Source of the DNA: Nocardia tenerifensis NBRC 101015 | GTDB taxonomy: Bacteria > Actinomycetota > Actinomycetes > Mycobacteriales > Mycobacteriaceae | Reading direction: 5' to 3' | Assembly (NCBI RefSeq): GCF_000308715.1 | Contig: NZ_BAGH01000288.1 | Location: forward strand, 1-64,000 | DNA length: 64,000 nucleotides | Shown here: positions 26,420 through 35,087 of the stretch, one piece after another | How the letters are laid out: every line of letters begins with the position of its first letter | How positions within the stretch are numbered: position 1 is the first letter of the stretch | Notes under the pieces: generated by a model | Told to the model about the DNA's origin: nothing | The model's input: the letters and a program-made list of their open reading frames with translations, nothing else | The model's database searches: none | Made by a program: the position numbers and the translations under genes

Positions 26420-26995
26420 TCACCGCGAAGCCAGCCATTCCCTGAACTGACCCGCATCGAACTCCCGCCCCTTCAGCTCCGGCCGAGTACCGGAAGAGAT
26501 TGCGGTGACACGGGTTTCGCTCCAGGCGAGCCAGGTGTGCGAGGGGTAGTCGAGAAGTAGGCGAGCGCCCGCCGGGAGAGACTGCGCCGCTTCGGTTTCC
26601 TCGGTACCCGTCGCGATGGCACGCGGCGTGAAGGGCGGGGTCGGCGTGAGTTGCACTGTGTCCGGGGCGTTCCGGGCGGAAAGCATGGCCGGGACAGCGA
26701 TGTAGGCCGGCGTGCCCGCATCGCGCAGCGGAGATTGAGGATCGGTGACGAAACGAGGGTTAGTCGCGTAAACCGTTATGTCAGGCCCGCTTCGCCGCAG
26801 CGCGACGTCATCGGCGGGCGCCTGCTGCGAACGCAGGAACGACGCCGCAAGCTGTTGCGTCGCAGGCGATTCCAGCACCCGATCGATCGCGCCGGCATCC
26901 GGCTCCGCCGACCGGCCGTCGGTGTTCGCCGGACCACACCCCGGCACGGCGAGGACGGCGCACACGAGCGCCGCCCCCAGCCAGTGCCGTCTCAT
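26420..26995 (-). CDS. Secreted lipoprotein, partner of a papain-like protease
   Basis: The product is 191 residues. The N-terminus ends in the lipobox LAVPGC, so it is lipid-anchored on the cell surface. The mature part is beta-rich (PDITVYATNPRFV, AYIAVPAMLSARN, HTWLAWSETRVTAISSG) and matches no family I recognise. Its ATG overlaps the stop of the upstream cysteine protease gene by four bases (ATGA). Close coupling to a protease suggests an inhibitor, chaperone or substrate adaptor, but this is inference only. Confidence 0.7.
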   Translation of the reverse strand: MRRHWLGAALVCAVLAVPGCGPANTDGRSAEPDAGAIDRVLESPATQQLAASFLRSQQAPADDVALRRSGPDITVYATNPRFVTDPQSPLRDAGTPAYIAVPAMLSARNAPDTVQLTPTPPFTPRAIATGTEETEAAQSLPAGARLLLDYPSHTWLAWSETRVTAISSGTRPELKGREFDAGQFREWLASR

Positions 26996-27663
26996 GTGCG
27001 CTTCGCTATCCCGTAATCCTCACCGAACCACACCCATTGGGGATTCTGCGTATAGGAGGACAGCGTCTGCGTGACGACCCGCTGCGCGGCCGGCCACGGA
27101 TCCCCGTAGGTCACCGTGCCGACGCCGGCGTCGTACCCGTAGACCACCTGAGCATGGCCGCCACCCGCGGCCCAGGCGATGCCGGTCAGGATCGGGCGGT
27201 TCGCGGAGATCTCCGCCGCGATCTTCGTCATGGAGAACGGCGAGCCCACCGAGGCATTGAACCCGATCTTGCCGAACGCCGCGGCGATCTCCTCGAGGGA
27301 CGCACTCTCGTTGGGGCAGGTCTGCTGCTTACTGTCGTGCACGAGTTTGCAGTAGTCGTTTTGGGCGATGCGGCGGCCGAGGTAGGTGGATATCGAGGCG
27401 CCGTCGGCCGCCCAGCACCATTGATTCCACTCCTGCACCTGTTGCGCATAGGGCAACGTTTTCGAGCCGACGGCCGACTGGCGCGGTTCCATTACGCCGG
27501 GAAGTCCGACGCTGACCCGTAGTCCGGTCGAACGCGTCGCGAAATCTTTTCCGGCGCTGGGCGGCTCGGCGACCGATGTGCCGTGGCCGCACGAAATCAG
27601 CACCACTGTCGCGGCGATCAGACAAGCATGGAGTTTGTGTCGAGACAGCACTCGGGCACCCAC
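26992..27663 (-). CDS. Exported papain-like cysteine protease (C39/C70-like)
   Basis: The product is 223 residues. The N-terminus has a hydrophobic segment ending in a lipobox-like LISC at residue 25. The catalytic set is complete: C83 in NQWCWAADGAS, H170 in GGGHAQVVYGYD and D188 in TYGDPWP. Two further Cys (C105, C116) may form a disulfide. This is the AvrRpt2/C39-2 type of papain fold, used for secreted or surface protease activity. It is followed by a coupled lipoprotein gene and is divergent from a second, unrelated papain-like protease at 27907. Confidence 0.82.
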   Translation of the reverse strand: MGARVLSRHKLHACLIAATVVLISCGHGTSVAEPPSAGKDFATRSTGLRVSVGLPGVMEPRQSAVGSKTLPYAQQVQEWNQWCWAADGASISTYLGRRIAQNDYCKLVHDSKQQTCPNESASLEEIAAAFGKIGFNASVGSPFSMTKIAAEISANRPILTGIAWAAGGGHAQVVYGYDAGVGTVTYGDPWPAAQRVVTQTLSSYTQNPQWVWFGEDYGIAKRT

Positions 27664-27863
27664 TTTCGGGTCTGCTGAATTTCAGGGAAAGCTACGCCGC
27701 GACTTCCGGCAGGGGCAAGTGGGGACGATCCCCAATACGCAACAAAATGTCAACACCGAACACTGTTGCCGCACTGTTGTTTTGCGAGGAACATTTCGCA
27801 CTGTAGCAACGGAACGTACGAACTGGTCGACGGTTCAACAGTTTTCGACGTCCGGCGCGCATC

Positions 27864-27877
27864 GGGGCATATGCCCC
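27864..27877. promoter_or_regulatory. Palindrome GGGGCATATGCCCC upstream of the C1A protease gene
   Basis: A perfect 14-bp palindrome lies 29 bases before ATG 27907. The same 243-bp divergent promoter region also has GGGGA-CGA-TCCCC (27721-27733) and three (G)CACTGT(T/A)G direct repeats (27761, 27770, 27798). Together they suggest regulated expression of the two proteases. Confidence 0.4.
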
Positions 27878-27906
27878 AATTCGGACAATTTCAGCTAGGA
27901 GTCACC

Positions 27907-28767
27907 ATGCGTCACTCATTCCTGCCCGCCGCAATGGCTTTCGCGTTGGGCGTCGGAATCGTCTCGGCCGGAATCGCACAGGCGGATCCGCCCACGGCCG
28001 GGCCGGAACTCAAGCACCATTCCTTCGGCTTCGACGTGCAGGCGGCGAAGGCCAACCTGGACAAGGACACCAGCACGGGATTCGCCCTGCCCGTTCGCGT
28101 CGGCGCGGGCGCGGCGCCGCCCTCCTTCTCCCTGAAGCAGTACGCGGCGCCCGCGGGCGACCAGGGGCCGGTGGGCTCCTGCGTGGCCTGGGCCACCGGT
28201 TATACCGGGTACGGCGTCCTGATGAACGAGCAGCACATCACCGGCGGCCCGATGGCGCCGATGTTCATCTACGCGCAGATCGCGCGCGGAAACGATCAAG
28301 GCACCTGGGCCGGCGTCGCGCTGCCGATGGAACGCAACCAGGGCATCGATCAGCGGTCGCACTACTGGCAGGGCGATTTCGATTACACCACTCAGCCCGA
28401 CGCCTCGGAGCGCGCGAACGCCGCGCATTACAAGCTCTCCGGCGCCCAGGATCTGGATTCCGGAGACCGCGTGACCAATATCAAGAACGCGATCGCGGCG
28501 GGCCTGCCAGTCCCGATCGGTTTCGAGGTCAGGCAGAGTTTCATGAATCTCAGCAGGAGCAATTCCCGATACAATCCCTCGCCTTACGAGCGCACCGTGG
28601 GCGGCCATGAGGTGACAATCGTCGGCTACGACCAGAACGGCGTGACCATCCAGAATTCCTGGGGCGCGAGTTGGGGCGACAACGGATTCTTCACCGCACC
28701 GTGGTCCTTCATCACCGGCGGCGATGTCGATGAAATTCACTCGATGGGGCGACTCGTCCAACAATGA
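27907..28767 (+). CDS. Secreted C1A (papain) family cysteine protease
   Basis: The product is 286 residues with a signal peptide (FALGVGIVSAGIAQA, cleavage near AQADPP) and a pro-region. Catalytic residues are all present: Q and C in DQGPVGSCVAWATGYTGYG (Cys near 91), H in GGHEVTIVGYD (near 234) and N in IQNSWGASWGDNGFF (near 250). It would be a secreted endopeptidase. ATG 27907 has AGGAG 6 bases upstream. A strong terminator follows 19 bases after the stop. Its neighbour at 26992 has a different papain-type domain, so they are not tandem duplicates. Confidence 0.9.
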   Translation: MRHSFLPAAMAFALGVGIVSAGIAQADPPTAGPELKHHSFGFDVQAAKANLDKDTSTGFALPVRVGAGAAPPSFSLKQYAAPAGDQGPVGSCVAWATGYTGYGVLMNEQHITGGPMAPMFIYAQIARGNDQGTWAGVALPMERNQGIDQRSHYWQGDFDYTTQPDASERANAAHYKLSGAQDLDSGDRVTNIKNAIAAGLPVPIGFEVRQSFMNLSRSNSRYNPSPYERTVGGHEVTIVGYDQNGVTIQNSWGASWGDNGFFTAPWSFITGGDVDEIHSMGRLVQQ

Positions 28768-28786
28768 TGTCCACTGAATATCCGGT

Positions 28787-28826
28787 GTCCCGGTTCCCGT
28801 CGATTGTTTCCGGCGGGAACCGGGAC
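28787..28826 (+). terminator. Strong hairpin terminator after the C1A protease gene
   Basis: GTCCCGGTTCCCG (28787-28799) and CGGGAACCGGGAC (28814-28826) form a perfect 13-bp stem followed by CTTT. The stretch from here to the chitinase start (29175) holds no gene; a small GGGGAC/GTCCCC hairpin (29141-29161) sits just before the chitinase ribosome-binding site. Confidence 0.85.
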
Positions 28827-29175
28827 CTTTCCCGGTCGAATTGATACGTTCGCATATTGTGCCGACGCCGGACTCCCTCCGCTATCAGCGGTCTTTCACC
28901 GCACACCGAGGCAACTGGGGAAGTTCTCGACCCGATCGCGCCGAATTCCCCACTCTCGCACTGGGGATCCGGCCGACTCTTTTCGTGTCATGATTCTCAC
29001 GGTTGCCCATACGGCCGATCCGGTCGGACATCCACCAGCACAATATATTTCGGTTCTCGAGCGCCTTAAATTCTTCGGGCCGTCGCCGCGATCACAGAAA
29101 AACCAGCAGCGGACGATTCGCTCACGCGACTCAGTTCTTCGGGGACCGATCCAACGTCCCCACAGGGAGGACCCC

Positions 29176-31152
29176 ATGCGAACGGCGAGATCTACCGGGC
29201 TCATCGCAGCAGCCGCGAGTCTATTACTCGGCATAGCGGCGGTGTTGGTGGGATTTACCAACGAGCCCGCCCACAGCGCGCCGGCGGCGGCCGCGACGTC
29301 CGGCGGCGTGAAGATCGCCTACTTCAACCAGTGGTCGATCTACGAAAACCAGTTCTACCTCAAGAATGTCGACACCTCGGGCATGGCGGGCAAGCTCGAT
29401 TACATGATGTACGCGTTCGCGAACATCCACCCCACCGACCTGACCTGTTTCGAGGCGAACAAGGCGGCGAGCCAGGACGAGAACAACCCGAACGCGGGCG
29501 ACGGCGCGGGCGACTCGTTCGCCGACTACGGCAAGTCGTTCGACGCGTCGACCAGCGTCGACGGCACCGCGGACGCATGGAACGACCCGATCGTCGGAAA
29601 CTTCAAGCAGATCAAGCAGCTCAAGGCGAAGTACCCGAAACTGAAGGTCATCTTGTCGATCGGCGGCTGGACGTACTCGAAGTTCTTCTCCGATGTGTCC
29701 GCGACCGACGCCGCGCGCAAGAAGTTCGCGTCGTCCTGCATCGACATGTTCATCAAGGGCAACCTGCCGAAGGCGGACGGCTACGGCGGACCCGGCACCG
29801 GTAAGGGCATCTTCGACGGCCTCGACCTGGACTGGGAGTACCCGGGCGGCGGCGGTCACCTCGGCAACCACGCCTCACCCGCCGACCGGGCCAACTTCAC
29901 GCTGCTCGCGGCCGAACTGCGCAAGCAGCTGGACGCACAGGGCACGGCGGACAACAAGCACTACGCGCTGACCGCGGCCGTCGCAGCGGGCCAGGACAAG
30001 ATCCGCAATTACGACACCGACAAGCTCGGCAACTACCTCGACTTCGCCAATGTCATGACCTACGACATGCACGGAGCGTGGGATGCCAAGGGCCCCACCA
30101 ACTTCCAGGACCCCATCTACAGCAGGCCGGACGATCCGATGGCGCCGGTGCCCCCGGGCAACGCGAAGTACAACATCGACGAGGCGATCACCGCGTGGAC
30201 CACGGGTGACAGCTCCTACGGCATCCCCGGCGGTTTCCCCGCGAGCAAACTGACCATGGGCTACCCGTTCTACTACCGCGGTTGGACCGGCGTGCCGGCC
30301 GGCAGTAACCACGGGCTGTTCCAGCCGGCGACGGGCCCCGCGCCCGGCGGGCCGTCCTCCGGAAACGTCGGCGGCATCCGGATGTACAAGGAGCTGTCCG
30401 GTGTCGTCGACAATCCGTCGCGCACCTACTTCGACCCCGTAGCGCAGGCCGCCTACTTCTACGACGGCACGAACTGGTGGGGCGGCGACTCGTTGCAGTC
30501 CATCCAGGCGAAGTCGGACTACCTGCACTGCAAGGGACTCGGCGGCGCGATGATGTACTCGCTGGAGAACATGGACCCGGCCGCCACCCTGTTCAACCAG
30601 GTGGTCAAGACCGTCAACGGCAGCGCGAGCACCTGCACGCCGCCGACGACCACCCCGACCACGCCGACATCGACGACGACCACCACCACGACCACGACGA
30701 CCACCACCCCGCCGACGAGCACCACCACCACGACCACCACTCCGCCGAGCGGAAACGGTGTGGTGAACGGTGATTTCGAAAGCGGAGCCCTGTCGCCGTG
30801 GACCTGCGCGGGCAACCTCGGCACCCTCGTCACCAGCCCCGTGCACGGCGGCAAGAGCGCCATGACCGCCGCGGCGAGCAGCGGCGACACCGCCCAGTGC
30901 GCACAGGAGGTCACCGTCGAACCGAACCGGGCGTACACACTGTCGGCCTGGGTCAACGGCAACTACGTCTACCTCGGTGTCACCGGCTCCGGCACCACGG
31001 ACACGTCGGCCTGGACCCCGGGCACGAACGGTGCGTACCAGCAACTGTCGACCAAGTTCACCACCGGCGCCTCGACCACGAAGGTCACGGTGTGGGTGCA
31101 CGGTTGGTACGGGCAGGGTTCATACAGTGTGGATGACATCACGCTGAAGTAG
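29176..31152 (+). CDS. Secreted GH18 chitinase with Thr-rich linker and C-terminal carbohydrate-binding-like domain
   Basis: The product is 658 residues. Residues 1-40 are a signal peptide. Residues about 46-470 form a GH18 barrel with the catalytic motif DGLDLDWEYPG (near 214-224, Glu the acid/base), VILSIGGWTYSKFF on strand 3 and MTYDMHGAWD on strand 6. A linker of about 40 residues is nearly all Thr and Pro. The last 130 residues (GVVNGDFESGALSPWTCAGN to SYSVDDITLK) resemble a family 4/9-type CBM jelly roll. It should cut chitin outside the cell. AGGGAGG lies 6 bases before ATG 29176. Confidence 0.93.
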   Translation: MRTARSTGLIAAAASLLLGIAAVLVGFTNEPAHSAPAAAATSGGVKIAYFNQWSIYENQFYLKNVDTSGMAGKLDYMMYAFANIHPTDLTCFEANKAASQDENNPNAGDGAGDSFADYGKSFDASTSVDGTADAWNDPIVGNFKQIKQLKAKYPKLKVILSIGGWTYSKFFSDVSATDAARKKFASSCIDMFIKGNLPKADGYGGPGTGKGIFDGLDLDWEYPGGGGHLGNHASPADRANFTLLAAELRKQLDAQGTADNKHYALTAAVAAGQDKIRNYDTDKLGNYLDFANVMTYDMHGAWDAKGPTNFQDPIYSRPDDPMAPVPPGNAKYNIDEAITAWTTGDSSYGIPGGFPASKLTMGYPFYYRGWTGVPAGSNHGLFQPATGPAPGGPSSGNVGGIRMYKELSGVVDNPSRTYFDPVAQAAYFYDGTNWWGGDSLQSIQAKSDYLHCKGLGGAMMYSLENMDPAATLFNQVVKTVNGSASTCTPPTTTPTTPTSTTTTTTTTTTTTPPTSTTTTTTTPPSGNGVVNGDFESGALSPWTCAGNLGTLVTSPVHGGKSAMTAAASSGDTAQCAQEVTVEPNRAYTLSAWVNGNYVYLGVTGSGTTDTSAWTPGTNGAYQQLSTKFTTGASTTKVTVWVHGWYGQGSYSVDDITLK

Positions 31153-31171
31153 GAACTGCACGAAAATCGAT

Positions 31172-31198
31172 GGTGGGCCTCGTGTTTCGAGGTCCACC
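31172..31198 (+). terminator. Hairpin terminator after the chitinase gene
   Basis: GGTGGGCCTCG (31172-31182) pairs with CGAGGTCCACC (31188-31198) through 11 positions with one G-T pair and a 5-base loop, 20 bases after the stop. Confidence 0.7.
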
Positions 31199-31314
31199 TT
31201 CGTGTGCGAACTACGCGCCGACTATCGCCGCCTACCGCCGACGCGACCGTCGGTACGTCCACGCGGCTGTCTACCTGGATGATCCAGCTCCGGGCTCGGC
31301 CCCTCTACAGTCCC

Positions 31315-31454
31315 GCACCACGTCGCTCACCAGGCCCCGGCCGCACACTGCCTGTGATCCCGCACCACTTCACTCACCAGGCCCCGGCCGCACACTGCCT
31401 GTGATCCCGCACCACTTCACTCACCAGGCCCCGGCCGCACACCGCCTGTGATCC
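31315..31454. repeat. Three tandem copies of a 47-bp repeat
   Basis: Copies start at 31315, 31362 and 31409 (the last is 46 bp). They read GCACCAC..CTCACCAGGCCC.. ending TGATCC(C), with only a few substitutions. Each carries the self-complementary GGCCCCGGCC region. They lie in a 588-bp gap (31153-31740) between the chitinase terminator and the hydrolase gene, in which I see no other feature. They are direct repeats with no spacers, so not CRISPR; a minisatellite is the best description. Confidence 0.85.
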
Positions 31455-31740
31455 GCACTGGGACGGATCCAGAGGGTGATTGCCACAGTGGGTGCATCGG
31501 TCGGGTGTGAAAAGTCGAGGACTTCGACGGGCTTGGCTCAGCCACTCTGGCGCAGCCGGGCACTTGCCCGCCTCCAGAACCCGCACCGCGGCGCGCGACC
31601 ATTGACGCCGCCGCACCAGTCCACACCTGGGGTGGCAATCTGCTCCACCTCGGGGTGCCCGGCTCAGCACTCGGGGGCCTGATATCGGAGGCCTGGCCGG
31701 CGGACAGTTGAACCTGTCACCGCCAGAACCGGAGCCTCCG

Positions 31741-32688
31741 ATGTCGATCTCCAGCACCACCGTCACCTCGGCGGCCCGCCGCGTCACGGTCTCGACCGAG
31801 GACGGCGTCGCGCTGGCGGTTCGCGAATACGGACCGCCGAACGCCGAGCTCACCGTCGTTCTTCTGCACGGGCACTGCCTGCGCACCGAGTCCTGGACCT
31901 ACGTCCGCGACGCGCTGATCCGCCGCTACCCCGACGCCCGCGTGGTCTGCTACGACCACCGGGGCCACGGCGACTCTGCCGCGGCGTCGCGGCAGACCTA
32001 CCACCTCGACCAGCTCGGCCACGACCTGCACACTGTGCTGGAGGCCGTGGCGCCTACCGGGCCGGTCGTCCTCGTCGGGCACTCGATGGGCGGCATGACC
32101 GTGCTCACCTACGTCAGCCAACGCCCGCACGAGATCGGCACCCGCGTCGCCGGCGTCGCACTCATCGCGACGGCCGCGAGCGGACTGGCCGACGCCGGCT
32201 TCGGGCGGCTCCTGCGCAACCCCGCCGTGTCGGTCTTCCAGGCCGCGGTCCGGCGCGCTCCCACGCTGATGCATCACGCGAAGTTGTTGGCCTGCAAGGT
32301 TTTCGCCCCCGTGATCCGGATGGCCGAGTTCGGCGACCGCAAGGTCAGTCCGCGAGTTCTCGCCCTTGCCAACGCGATGCACAACGAGACGCCGATCGTG
32401 ACGATGGCGAGCTTCTTGAGCAGCTTCATGGTCTTTGACGAAACCGACGCGCTCGCGGTGCTGTCGAGGGTTCCGACGTTGGTGCTGTGCGGCTCAGCCG
32501 ATTTGATGACGCCCCCGTCGCACTCTGTCGCGATGGCCGCCGCGATCGAGTACGCGGACTTCGTAATCGTCGATGGGGCAGGGCATTCGGTGATTCTCGA
32601 GCAGCCTGGCCACGTGGCCGAGGCAGTTGCTCGTTTGCTGATGCGGGCGGGTGTCCGGCGGTCAGCCCGCCGCACGCTGGTCGCTTAA
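31741..32688 (+). CDS. Alpha/beta-hydrolase fold protein
   Basis: The product is 315 residues. The oxyanion HG is in LLHGHCLRTESW, the nucleophile elbow is GHSMGG, the acid Asp is in LCGSADLMTPP and the His in DGAGHSVILEQPG, so the triad is complete. A cap domain lies between residues about 145 and 230. Substrate not predictable (esterase, lipase or lactone hydrolase). ATG 31741 begins the protein-like sequence; GGAG lies 7 bases upstream. Confidence 0.88.
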   Translation: MSISSTTVTSAARRVTVSTEDGVALAVREYGPPNAELTVVLLHGHCLRTESWTYVRDALIRRYPDARVVCYDHRGHGDSAAASRQTYHLDQLGHDLHTVLEAVAPTGPVVLVGHSMGGMTVLTYVSQRPHEIGTRVAGVALIATAASGLADAGFGRLLRNPAVSVFQAAVRRAPTLMHHAKLLACKVFAPVIRMAEFGDRKVSPRVLALANAMHNETPIVTMASFLSSFMVFDETDALAVLSRVPTLVLCGSADLMTPPSHSVAMAAAIEYADFVIVDGAGHSVILEQPGHVAEAVARLLMRAGVRRSARRTLVA

Positions 32689-32750
32689 CCAACGGCGGAC
32701 GCCGAAAAGACCAGTCGGACTTGCCAACCGGTCGATCCGACGCCCAACCG

Positions 32751-33050
32751 TCAGTTTCCGGAGGTGAACTGGCTCTGCTGGGCGATGACGAATCCGCCCT
32801 CGCCGTTACGGTCCGTTCCGGTGTCCAGGACCTTGTCGTCCAGGAAGGCCGCCGCGTCGCGGTCCAGGAAGATTCGTGATCCCTCGGCATCGAGGACCTG
32901 GTCCAGCTCGGCCGGTACCGCGGCAACCTCTAGTTGCAGCGTCTGAGCGCCGTCCGCGGTGGAGATGCGCAGGCCGGCTTCCTCCGGCGCGCCTTCCGCA
33001 GACGTGATGGTGCGAACGACCTCGATGGCGGTGGGGGTGAGCATCAACAT
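32751..33050 (-). CDS. HesB/IscA-like protein lacking all cysteines
   Basis: The product is 99 residues and follows the A-type iron-sulfur carrier fold (MLTPTAIEVVRTITSAEG, AGLRISTADGAQTLQLEVAA, GSRIFLDRDAAAFLDDKVLD). The three Cys that bind iron-sulfur in IscA/ErpA are absent; there is no Cys in the protein at all. It is therefore not a cluster carrier. Mycobacteriales have such HesB-like proteins of unknown role. GGAAGGA lies 9 bases before ATG 33050. It stands alone, convergent with the hydrolase gene. Confidence 0.78.
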   Translation of the reverse strand: MLMLTPTAIEVVRTITSAEGAPEEAGLRISTADGAQTLQLEVAAVPAELDQVLDAEGSRIFLDRDAAAFLDDKVLDTGTDRNGEGGFVIAQQSQFTSGN

Positions 33051-33320
33051 GTATGGGGTTCCTTCCCGCTGTCGTGGAGAGCCCGCCAGGTGGTGGCGAA
33101 CCCCGGTTCCGCCGACGGCCACCGACGCCCGTTGCGGCGTCGGTGGCCAGCGTCGACGTTCTCCACGGGGTAGCCAGCTGCCGCTTCGCGAAACTACTTC
33201 TCTCGCCTTCGCGAGCATTCACGCTGGTCAGACCCGCATTGAGGCCCTGACCACACCCGCTCGGCTAGCGGTCAGCGGCCCCTGCCGCCGACGCGCGGCA
33301 GGGCTCCAGAACCCGCGGAA

Positions 33321-33596
33321 CTACGCGGAACGCTTCCCCAGCGATTTGGCCCACTGGAACACCAGCAGGATCGGCAGAAGGAAAGCCTGGAAGAACATCC
33401 AGTACGAGCCGCCCTCGAAAATGAACGCGAGATAGATGCCGTAGCCGACGAACAGCGTGCCGAACACCGCATTGAGTATCTGACCGACGTTGCCCTGTGA
33501 CTTGGCGAACGACAGGCCGAGCATCGCCACCCCGCTGATCAACAGCAGAACCACGTACCAGGAGAACTGCGGGTCGGCACTGAAATCGAGATTCAC
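33321..33596 (-). CDS. Small integral membrane protein
   Basis: The product is 91 residues with three hydrophobic segments (YVVLLLISGVAMLGLSF, LNAVFGTLFVGYGIYLAF and FFQAFLLPILLVFQW). GTG 33596 is preceded by GGGGGAAA, a good ribosome-binding site. No family assigned; such proteins are frequent in Nocardia. It shares a divergent or head-to-tail region with the regulator at 33749 on the same strand, 152 bases away. Confidence 0.7.
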   Translation of the reverse strand: MNLDFSADPQFSWYVVLLLISGVAMLGLSFAKSQGNVGQILNAVFGTLFVGYGIYLAFIFEGGSYWMFFQAFLLPILLVFQWAKSLGKRSA

Positions 33597-33748
33597 GGAT
33601 TTCCCCCATCGAGTAGTCGAACACAGCGTTGGGCGATTCCGAATGCACCCCCCGAACGCACGAATAGTGCCATCACCGCCCGGCGTGCGCAAGTCTTCGG
33701 GCAGAAGACATTTCGGAGTCGGCAGATGTCTTTCCATCGGTACTAGCC

Positions 33749-34519
33749 TTAGGTCCCGGATACCTCAGGCGCACAACAGCATTGCGCCCACATCGACGAA
33801 TCAGCCTGTGAGGCAAGCGAAATAACCACGCGAAGTTCAGCAGCGGCCTCCAGGAGCGCGGACGCGCGGGCAGTGATCCGGGCGTCACGGGCGGCCAACG
33901 CGGAGCGCACGTCCTCGAACCGGTTCGCACGCCGCAACTCCGGCAACACGGCGCGGAGCTGGGCGATCGGGAAACCCGCCTTCCGTAGCTGATGCACGAT
34001 CCGGACGTCTCGCACCTGATCCGGTGTGTAGTGCCGCGCGCCCTGCTCGGTGCGGTCGGGAGTGACCAAACCCGCTGCGTCCCAATGCCGCAACGTCGAG
34101 GTGCGGAGGCCGAGCGCGTCGGCGAGTTCGGCGATGCTCATGGAGTCGGTGCTGTGCACGTCATCGATCGGTTCGCTCGAGATCGACGCGGCGGCCCGCT
34201 TGGCATGCCCGAGTTCGACGCGCTCGGTGTGCAGCCGGGCGTGCGTCGCGTCGAGCATGGCGAGGGCCTCCGATATCGGGGCGGTGTGGAACGCCCGAAG
34301 CATCCGCTTGGCCTCGATCGGCCCCGCGCCTACCGCGAGGGCTCGATAGGCCAGCGCCGACCGCAGGTGTATCTCCCCGTAGACCCGATGGCCGGTCGCG
34401 GTGCGCGTCGCGGGCGGCAGCACACCGTCGCGTTCGAGGTTGCGTATCTGCTGCACCGAGTAGCCGGCGCGACGAGCGATATCGACGGTCCGGCCGAGCC
34501 GATATTTGAGGGTTGACAA
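33749..34519 (-). CDS. Regulator with two MerR-type HTH domains (TioE-like)
   Basis: The product is 256 residues. The first MerR HTH is at about 12-50 (RRAGYSVQQIRNLERDGVLP with the ATGHRVY turn) and a second, separate one at about 128-165 (ELADALGLRTSTLRHWDAAG with ARHYTPDQ). A helical linker joins them. MerR proteins normally have one HTH per chain and dimerise, so one chain here may cover a whole operator. TTG 34519 is chosen because GAGGAG lies 6 bases upstream. It is divergent from DUF6194, start to start 61 bases. Cysteines near the C-terminus (CCCAPE) could bind metal. Confidence 0.82.
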   Translation of the reverse strand: MSTLKYRLGRTVDIARRAGYSVQQIRNLERDGVLPPATRTATGHRVYGEIHLRSALAYRALAVGAGPIEAKRMLRAFHTAPISEALAMLDATHARLHTERVELGHAKRAAASISSEPIDDVHSTDSMSIAELADALGLRTSTLRHWDAAGLVTPDRTEQGARHYTPDQVRDVRIVHQLRKAGFPIAQLRAVLPELRRANRFEDVRSALAARDARITARASALLEAAAELRVVISLASQADSSMWAQCCCAPEVSGT

Positions 34520-34580
34520 CCAAATCTCCTCGTCATTGCCCAAAAGTCCACACGAGCACTTCAATGAGACGCTCGAAGAC

Positions 34581-35039
34581 ATGACCATAGACGAGATCAA
34601 AGACTTCATCGCCGACCTCGACGGAGTGCTGACCCTCAGCCCCACCGCCGGCGACCCCTGGCCGGCGATCAGCCATGGCGACTCCTTCTTCTACTACTCC
34701 CCCGACGGAGCCGTCCCGACCAACACCCAACCCTTCGCCACCATCGTGACCAAGGACTATCCGAACGAGCCGAGCTCAGGCCTGGACCGCCCGAACACAT
34801 TCCGCGTAAATATCGCCGCCGGAAAAGAGGCATTCACCGACCGACTCGGCCACGCGCCGCGACACACAGCCGACGTCGACTACACCATCACCGACACCGT
34901 CATCCCCCACCCCACCTACGCCACCGCAGGCTGGCTATCCGTCGTGAACCCCGGCCCCCACACCGACGGCCCGATCCGAGAACTGTTGCAAATCGCCTAC
35001 CAACGCGCACGGTCCCGCTATGAGCGTCATGCGGGGTGA
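34581..35039 (+). CDS. DUF6194 family protein
   Basis: The product is 152 residues. The pattern MTIDEIKDFIADLDGVLTLS, GDSFFYYSPDGAVPTNTQPF, ATIVTKDYPNEPSSGLDRPN and a C-terminal LLQIAYQRARSRYERHAG is that of DUF6194, which resembles the MmcQ/YjbR fold class (DNA-binding or small-ligand proteins). Function unknown. It is divergent from the double-MerR regulator and is its likely target. ATG 34581 begins the family sequence. Confidence 0.82.
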   Translation: MTIDEIKDFIADLDGVLTLSPTAGDPWPAISHGDSFFYYSPDGAVPTNTQPFATIVTKDYPNEPSSGLDRPNTFRVNIAAGKEAFTDRLGHAPRHTADVDYTITDTVIPHPTYATAGWLSVVNPGPHTDGPIRELLQIAYQRARSRYERHAG

Positions 35040-35087
35040 CCATCCGCCGGCCGGCGAGGCCTAGCGCGCGAATAGCAGCCTGCAACG

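Noticed and set aside
31315-31454. CRISPR array
   Set aside because: The copies are directly adjacent with no unique spacers, and no cas gene is present.
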